A stretch of DNA of 38,144 nucleotides, from the NCBI GenBank assembly GCA_003094535.1, contig NATV01000087.1, forward strand, positions 1-38,144. Reading direction: 5' to 3'. Source of the DNA: a gamma proteobacterium symbiont of Ctena orbiculata. GTDB lineage: Bacteria > Pseudomonadota > Gammaproteobacteria > Chromatiales > Chromatiaceae. The notes under the pieces were generated by a model. The model made no database searches, was not told the origin of the DNA, and saw only the letters and a list, made by a program, of their open reading frames with translations. This document shows positions 34,651 through 38,144 of this stretch, one piece after another. Each line of letters starts with the position of its first letter. Position 1 is the stretch's first letter. A program made the position numbers and the translations under genes.

Positions 34651-35235
34651 ATGACCCAGCTTTCACACAACGATCTCTATAGTCTCGAGGAGTATGCGCG
34701 GATTCGTCCGGAATTCAGGGCCAAGGTGATAGACCACAAGAAGAGTCGCCGCCTTGCCATCGGTCCTCACGCCGCTCTCTATTTCGAGGACGAGCTGACC
34801 ATGCAGTACCAGATACAGGAAATGCTTCGTATTGAGCGGATCTTCGAACAGCAGGGTATACAGGACGAACTCGATGTCTACAACCCGTTGATACCGGACG
34901 GCATGAACTGGAAGGCAACCTTCATGATGGAGTATCACGATGTGGACGAGAGAAAGAAGGCCCTTGCCGAGTTGATCGGCATCGAAGAGGCCATCTGGGT
35001 AGAGGTGGCCGGCTTTGACAAGGTCCGCCCCATCGCCAATGAGGACCTGGAGCGCAGCACTGACGAAAAGACCTCCGCGGTGCATTTCCTCCGCTTCGAG
35101 CTGACGCAGCCGATGATCGATGCCCTGAAGGCGGGTGCGGCCCTCACCGCGGGCATCGATCACCCAAACTATGACTACCGTGTGGAGACGCTCGACGCCA
35201 GGGTGCGTGAGTCCCTGATCAAGGACCTGCACTGA
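34651..35235 (+). CDS. DUF3501 family protein
   Basis: Cytoplasmic protein of unknown function, 194 residues, with GGGAG 6 bases before the ATG. It starts LSHNDLYSLEEYARIRPEFRAKVIDHKKSRRLAIGPHAALYFEDELTMQYQIQEMLRIERIF, the conserved N-terminal half of DUF3501, and continues with an NWKATFMMEYHDVDERKKAL core and a C-terminal FLRFELTQPMIDALKAG segment. There are no cysteines in the visible core and no membrane segment. The family is repeatedly found next to rubrerythrin and the Fe-S protein, as here, suggesting an accessory role in this peroxide-reducing system (established association, unknown mechanism). Confidence 0.9.
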   Translation: MTQLSHNDLYSLEEYARIRPEFRAKVIDHKKSRRLAIGPHAALYFEDELTMQYQIQEMLRIERIFEQQGIQDELDVYNPLIPDGMNWKATFMMEYHDVDERKKALAELIGIEEAIWVEVAGFDKVRPIANEDLERSTDEKTSAVHFLRFELTQPMIDALKAGAALTAGIDHPNYDYRVETLDARVRESLIKDLH

Positions 35236-35628
35236 GGCACCGCCGCGGCGTAGATTCACACAACCGGACAGATATCGATAGTACGCCAGGCTCCCCGGCA
35301 TTGATCAATCGCCCGGGAGGCCCTGGCTGAACCATCGAAACCAAGTTAATTTTCGTAAACTTTCCCGACCTTGATTATCCAGGCCCATTCCGTGCAATCT
35401 GCACCGGCCACGCCCGCTTCGTGCCACGATCATGCCTGACTGAAAAAGGATTTATTGACAGCCGAAATCGGTACCCCCGGCAATCGAGAGGATGAGAGGG
35501 CTATCAAGTTTCCAAACGCCAATACCCGGACAGGTTGACGAAGCAGTCTTTCACTCTAATAATCAACCCTATCCAACCTGTATGTATGCATGCTGGATTG
35601 CCACCTATACCAATAAAGGAACCTTGTC
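35236..35628. other. 393-base gap after DUF3501, with an imperfect hairpin
   Basis: Contains a stem GCCAGGCTCCC (35285-35295) / GGGAG-GC-CCTGGC (35315-35327), with a 2-base bulge and a 19-base central part, 50 bases after the DUF3501 stop. It lacks a T-run, so it is a possible but weak transcript end. The remainder has no convincing gene or promoter; the ribosome site AAAGGA for the next gene is at its end. Confidence 0.35.
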
Positions 35629-36024
35629 ATGATGATCGATCGCATCCCCCGCTTAGAGCGCTCACCTGCAATTCCTCTCTTCGGCGCATTGACATTTGCC
35701 CTGCTTATCGGTTGCAGCTCGACACCCGAGCCGGTTGCAGAGATGGCGGCAGCCAAGACCTCCCTGGTGGCCGCGGACAATCAGGAGACCATAAAACATG
35801 CCCCCGTCGCCATCGACCGCGCCAAGCAGAAGCTGAAGCGCGCGGAGACCGCAATCGCCAAGGAAGAGTATGAGGAGGCCAAACGCCTCGCTGAAGAGGC
35901 ACAGGCCGATGCCGAGCTGGCACAGGCGATAGCGGCCAAGACCGAGGCGGAAATGGCCGTCAGGGAGTTGGAAAACAGCATTCAGGTGCTGCGTGAAGAG
36001 ATCATGCGTGCCAGGAGCAGGTAA
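35629..36024 (+). CDS. DUF4398-like lipoprotein
   Basis: Small lipoprotein of 131 residues. The lipobox LLIGC puts lipidated Cys29 at the mature N-terminus; Ser30-Ser31 after it favour the outer membrane. The rest is one long alanine/glutamate helix pair (AAKTSLVAADNQETIKHAPVAIDRAKQKLKRAETAIAKEEYEEAKRLAEEAQADAELAQAIA), the form of the DUF4398 domain, ending with a coiled coil. Two ATGs (35629, 35632) follow AAAGGA. It is 37 bases before an OmpA-type gene whose N-terminus has the same domain, so the two probably assemble. Confidence 0.85.
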   Translation: MMIDRIPRLERSPAIPLFGALTFALLIGCSSTPEPVAEMAAAKTSLVAADNQETIKHAPVAIDRAKQKLKRAETAIAKEEYEEAKRLAEEAQADAELAQAIAAKTEAEMAVRELENSIQVLREEIMRARSR

Positions 36025-36061
36025 ACCATAAAACAGACCCATTGATTAGGGGGGATCCAAG

Positions 36062-36895
36062 ATGTCTCGAACAATGATCAACTTGATCACAGCCATATCA
36101 CTGGCACTACTCTTCGCCGCCTGCGGCACACTGCAAAAAAACCAGACCCTGCTCGACGCGGAGCAGGCCTATGCCGAGGCGAAACAGAAGGAGCGGCTGC
36201 TGCGCTACGCACCCGACGAACTGGAACGTGCCAATCAAGCCCTCAGCCGAGCCGCCGAGGCCAAGAATGACGAGGACATGAGTTCGCTGGCCTATGTCGG
36301 TACCACGCGCATCTCGATCGCGGAATCGGTTGCCGCCCGCAAGGCCGCCAACGCCAGGCTCGCCGAACTGGGCGAGGTGAAAGACAAGGAGCGGCTGCGC
36401 GCGCGGGAGATAGAGATCCAAATGGAACAGCAGGCCAGGGCTGAGGCATTGCGCGAAAAGGAGGCGGCCCTGATGGAGCGGGAAAACGCCCTCGCCAAGG
36501 CGGAGACACTGCGCCAGGAGCTCGCCGAACTGCAGGCGATGAAGACCGAGCGCGGCATCGTCCTGACCCTGGGCGATGTACTCTTCTCCACCGGCAAGAC
36601 CGATCTCCTGCCGGGCGCCAAGAGCACCATCGAGAAGCTCGCCTCGTTCCTTGCCGAATATCCGGATAAGACCGTTCTGGTCGAGGGGCACACCGACAAC
36701 GTGGGCACCGACGCCTTCAACCAGGATCTCTCGGAGCGGCGGGCGATCTCGGTGAAGAATGCCTTGATCCAGGCCGGGGTCGACGGCTCGCGCATCGACA
36801 CCATGGGACTTGGCGAGAGTCAGCCTATCACCGACAACAGCACCAGCGCGGGACGCCTGAAGAACCGCCGGGTGGAGATCGTGATTCGCGACTGA
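36062..36895 (+). CDS. OmpA family lipoprotein with N-terminal DUF4398-like domain
   Basis: Outer-membrane-associated lipoprotein of 277 residues. Lipobox LLFAACG gives lipidated Cys21. Residues about 28-110 form a DUF4398-like helical domain (AEAKQKERLLRYAPDELERANQALSRAAEAKNDEDMSSLAYVGTTRISIAESVAARK). A Glu/Arg coiled coil (about 110-165) follows, then an OmpA C-terminal peptidoglycan-binding domain with VLVEGHTDNVGTDAFNQDLSERRAISVKNAL (the Asp and Arg that bind diaminopimelate). A GGGGGGA stretch lies before the ATG. It probably tethers the outer membrane to peptidoglycan together with the preceding lipoprotein. Confidence 0.93.
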   Translation: MSRTMINLITAISLALLFAACGTLQKNQTLLDAEQAYAEAKQKERLLRYAPDELERANQALSRAAEAKNDEDMSSLAYVGTTRISIAESVAARKAANARLAELGEVKDKERLRAREIEIQMEQQARAEALREKEAALMERENALAKAETLRQELAELQAMKTERGIVLTLGDVLFSTGKTDLLPGAKSTIEKLASFLAEYPDKTVLVEGHTDNVGTDAFNQDLSERRAISVKNALIQAGVDGSRIDTMGLGESQPITDNSTSAGRLKNRRVEIVIRD

Positions 36896-36930
36896 GCGGA
36901 CGCCACCGTCGTACGCCTCAATCCAATTAA

Positions 36931-36953
36931 CGGGTGCGGTCCAGCCGCACCCG
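36931..36953. terminator. Terminator-like hairpin between convergent genes
   Basis: CGGGTGCGG (36931-36939) and CCGCACCCG (36945-36953) pair perfectly around a 5-base loop. On the minus strand it is followed by GTTAATTGG, a weak U-tract, and on the plus strand by ATTCCATTCG. It lies between the OmpA gene stop and the stop of the minus-strand membrane protein gene, so it is probably a two-way terminator. Confidence 0.55.
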
Positions 36954-36963
36954 ATTCCATTCG

Positions 36964-38144
36964 CTACCCAGCCGCCGGCATAGGTTCCGGCCTGTATCTG
37001 GCCGCTAGCCAGTGGAGGAAGAGTATCGTTAGCAGGCAATAGCCGAGCGCCTTCAACGGAGAGGACCAGAGCGCGTGGTTCTTTTTTATCCGTTGTGCCG
37101 CTGTTGGCCGGATCGTCACTACTCTCTCCCCCTCCCCAGCGGAGGAGAGCTCCACGAGCTCCCGGTATCCATCCGACTCGATCAACACCCTGCCCCTCTC
37201 CCTGCCCGTGGTCAGCACAACCTCAACCGCCAACCCATGGGTCGCCAACCTGGCCATCAGGACACCACTGCTGCTGTTCCCGCTGAGCCGTCCATGTTCA
37301 TCGGTTTGCCAGCCATGGGGTGACAGTTCGCCATCCACATTGAGCCCCATCCAACCGGGTTTCGAGGCGCTGTGCAGACCCTTCAAGACCACCCTTCTTT
37401 CATCCATCGGCGTCAGGCTCAGCTGACGTTCGATCGGCGGCAGGGGATCGGCTGTCGTCACCAGGCCGACACCCGTGCCAAGCAACACAACCACGGCCCT
37501 GACTGTCCAGTTGCCGATACTGCAGACACGGCCCCGCCTGTTAGTAAAAGCCAATGAAAAGACCGTTATCACCATACCCAGATAGATCGAAAAACCTGAC
37601 CAGTAAAAGTAGCGGTACTCGGCTGAAACCGTTACCAGGAAGTAACTCAGAATATTGACCAGCCCTGAACACATCAGCGCCATGGCGAAGAGGCCGTCCG
37701 CGTTGATTTCCGCGCGCGATACAATCAACAGCGAAAGACCAATCATGGCGAGGACCGCGAAAAGCAGCGGCCTGCCGAGCAGGTCATTGACCGGCGAGGT
37801 TACATAGCCTTGCGCCAGCGTCGTCGCCAGCCTGGGTGGATCTGTTTCGACTTCCCAATGGAACAGCTTGCTCTCTCCCGGTCTGTAGAACATGGAGCGG
37901 GAGTTGGGATCGCTGATGCTTTTGTGGAAGCTGGCGGCGATAACGGTAAACAGGCCAAGCGGGTTGTTTAGCGCCTCGCTGATCCATGCCCTGGTCAACC
38001 TGTCGGAGCCCCACAGCTTCTGTCGCATAAGCTCTTTGTGTATAAATCCGCACTTGCCCCAAAGCGCGGCCGTATCCCACTGAATCGGGGTATAGCATGA
38101 CTCGACTATTCTCCTCGCCTGATCGTCGCTCCACTCCCCCGGAA
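36964..38144 (-). CDS. Polytopic membrane protein, C-terminal part (5' end beyond right window edge)
   Basis: The frame stays open to the right edge: upstream of the first internal ATG (38028) the codons read PGEWSDDQARRIVESC, then YTPIQWDTAALWGKCGFIHK. The gene is therefore cut off and does not start at 38028. 393 codons are visible. Membrane segments are recognisable near LLFAVLAMIGLSLLIVS, LFAMALMCSGLVNILSYFLV, FYWSGFSIYLGMVITVFSLAF and VRAVVVLLGTGVGLVTTA. A soluble beta-rich domain of about 120 residues follows (QLSLTPMDERRVVLKGLHSASKPGWMGLNVDG), then a last membrane helix (ALGYCLLTILFLHWLAA). The layout resembles large PMT/GT-C-type glycosyltransferase relatives, but no catalytic loop is in view, so the function is left open. 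Confidence 0.75.
   Translation of the reverse strand, partial: PGEWSDDQARRIVESCYTPIQWDTAALWGKCGFIHKELMRQKLWGSDRLTRAWISEALNNPLGLFTVIAASFHKSISDPNSRSMFYRPGESKLFHWEVETDPPRLATTLAQGYVTSPVNDLLGRPLLFAVLAMIGLSLLIVSRAEINADGLFAMALMCSGLVNILSYFLVTVSAEYRYFYWSGFSIYLGMVITVFSLAFTNRRGRVCSIGNWTVRAVVVLLGTGVGLVTTADPLPPIERQLSLTPMDERRVVLKGLHSASKPGWMGLNVDGELSPHGWQTDEHGRLSGNSSSGVLMARLATHGLAVEVVLTTGRERGRVLIESDGYRELVELSSAGEGERVVTIRPTAAQRIKKNHALWSSPLKALGYCLLTILFLHWLAARYRPEPMPAAG

Noticed and set aside
38028-38144. Start of the last membrane protein gene at the ATG at 38028
   Set aside because: The same frame continues upstream to the window edge with protein-like sequence, so the gene is cut, not complete.

Overview
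The window reads as chromosomal DNA of a free-living or symbiotic gammaproteobacterium. The evidence is a pilMNOPQ cluster divergent from a PBP1A gene, sucCD, a hexameric-type citrate synthase, a Rof-like Rho antiterminator, a DUF3135 protein, HemW and UvrD. Several genes (cytochrome c peroxidase, orphan TRAP binding protein, PPK2, an atypical phosphofructokinase, the rubrerythrin/Fe-S/DUF3501 trio) would fit a Chromatiales/Sedimenticola-like sulfur oxidiser, but that is inference from gene content and no marker gene proves it. I see no rRNA, tRNA, CRISPR array, insertion sequence or prophage.

Layout. 1-3766 (minus): pilM-N-O-P-Q, the type IV pilus alignment complex and secretin, with pilQ cut by the left edge. 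3962-7069 (plus): mrcA/PBP1A and a small unknown protein. 7080-10002 (minus): citrate synthase and a lysine 2,3-aminomutase-like radical SAM enzyme. 10504-13444 (plus): sucC, sucD and ppk2. 13554-17369: an exported Cys-rich protein with a degenerate HExxH motif, a periplasmic dienelactone hydrolase, a two-domain TlpA-like protein and a membrane protein with a histone-like Lys/Ala tail. 17391-20509 (minus): phosphofructokinase with an unusual donor site, exported nuclease, rpmE, DUF3135 and Rof. 20614-21066: H-NS-like protein. 21119-29116 (minus): GGDEF-EAL receptor, hemW, TRAP binding protein, uvrD and an ABM-fold protein. 29375-30358 (plus): glucokinase. 30525-35235: a peroxide-defence block. 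35629-36895: two lipoproteins (DUF4398-like and DUF4398-like-OmpA). 36964-38144 (minus): a polytopic membrane protein cut by the right edge.

The most coherent candidate system is 30525-35235. A cysteine-free, His-rich Fur-family regulator that looks more like Irr than Fur sits between a di-haem cytochrome c peroxidase gene and a three-gene unit of rubrerythrin without rubredoxin domain, HdrD/GlpC-like Fe-S protein and DUF3501. A perfect 8-1-8 palindrome of the Irr-box type (TTTAGAATAATTCTAAA) lies upstream of the peroxidase gene, and a 14/17 match lies upstream of rubrerythrin. I infer a peroxide- or iron/haem-responsive regulon in which haem and non-haem peroxidases are co-controlled and the Fe-S protein supplies electrons to the rubrerythrin.

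Many gene starts were moved inward from the longest possible frame, using Shine-Dalgarno sequences, signal peptides and family lengths; each case is stated in its entry.
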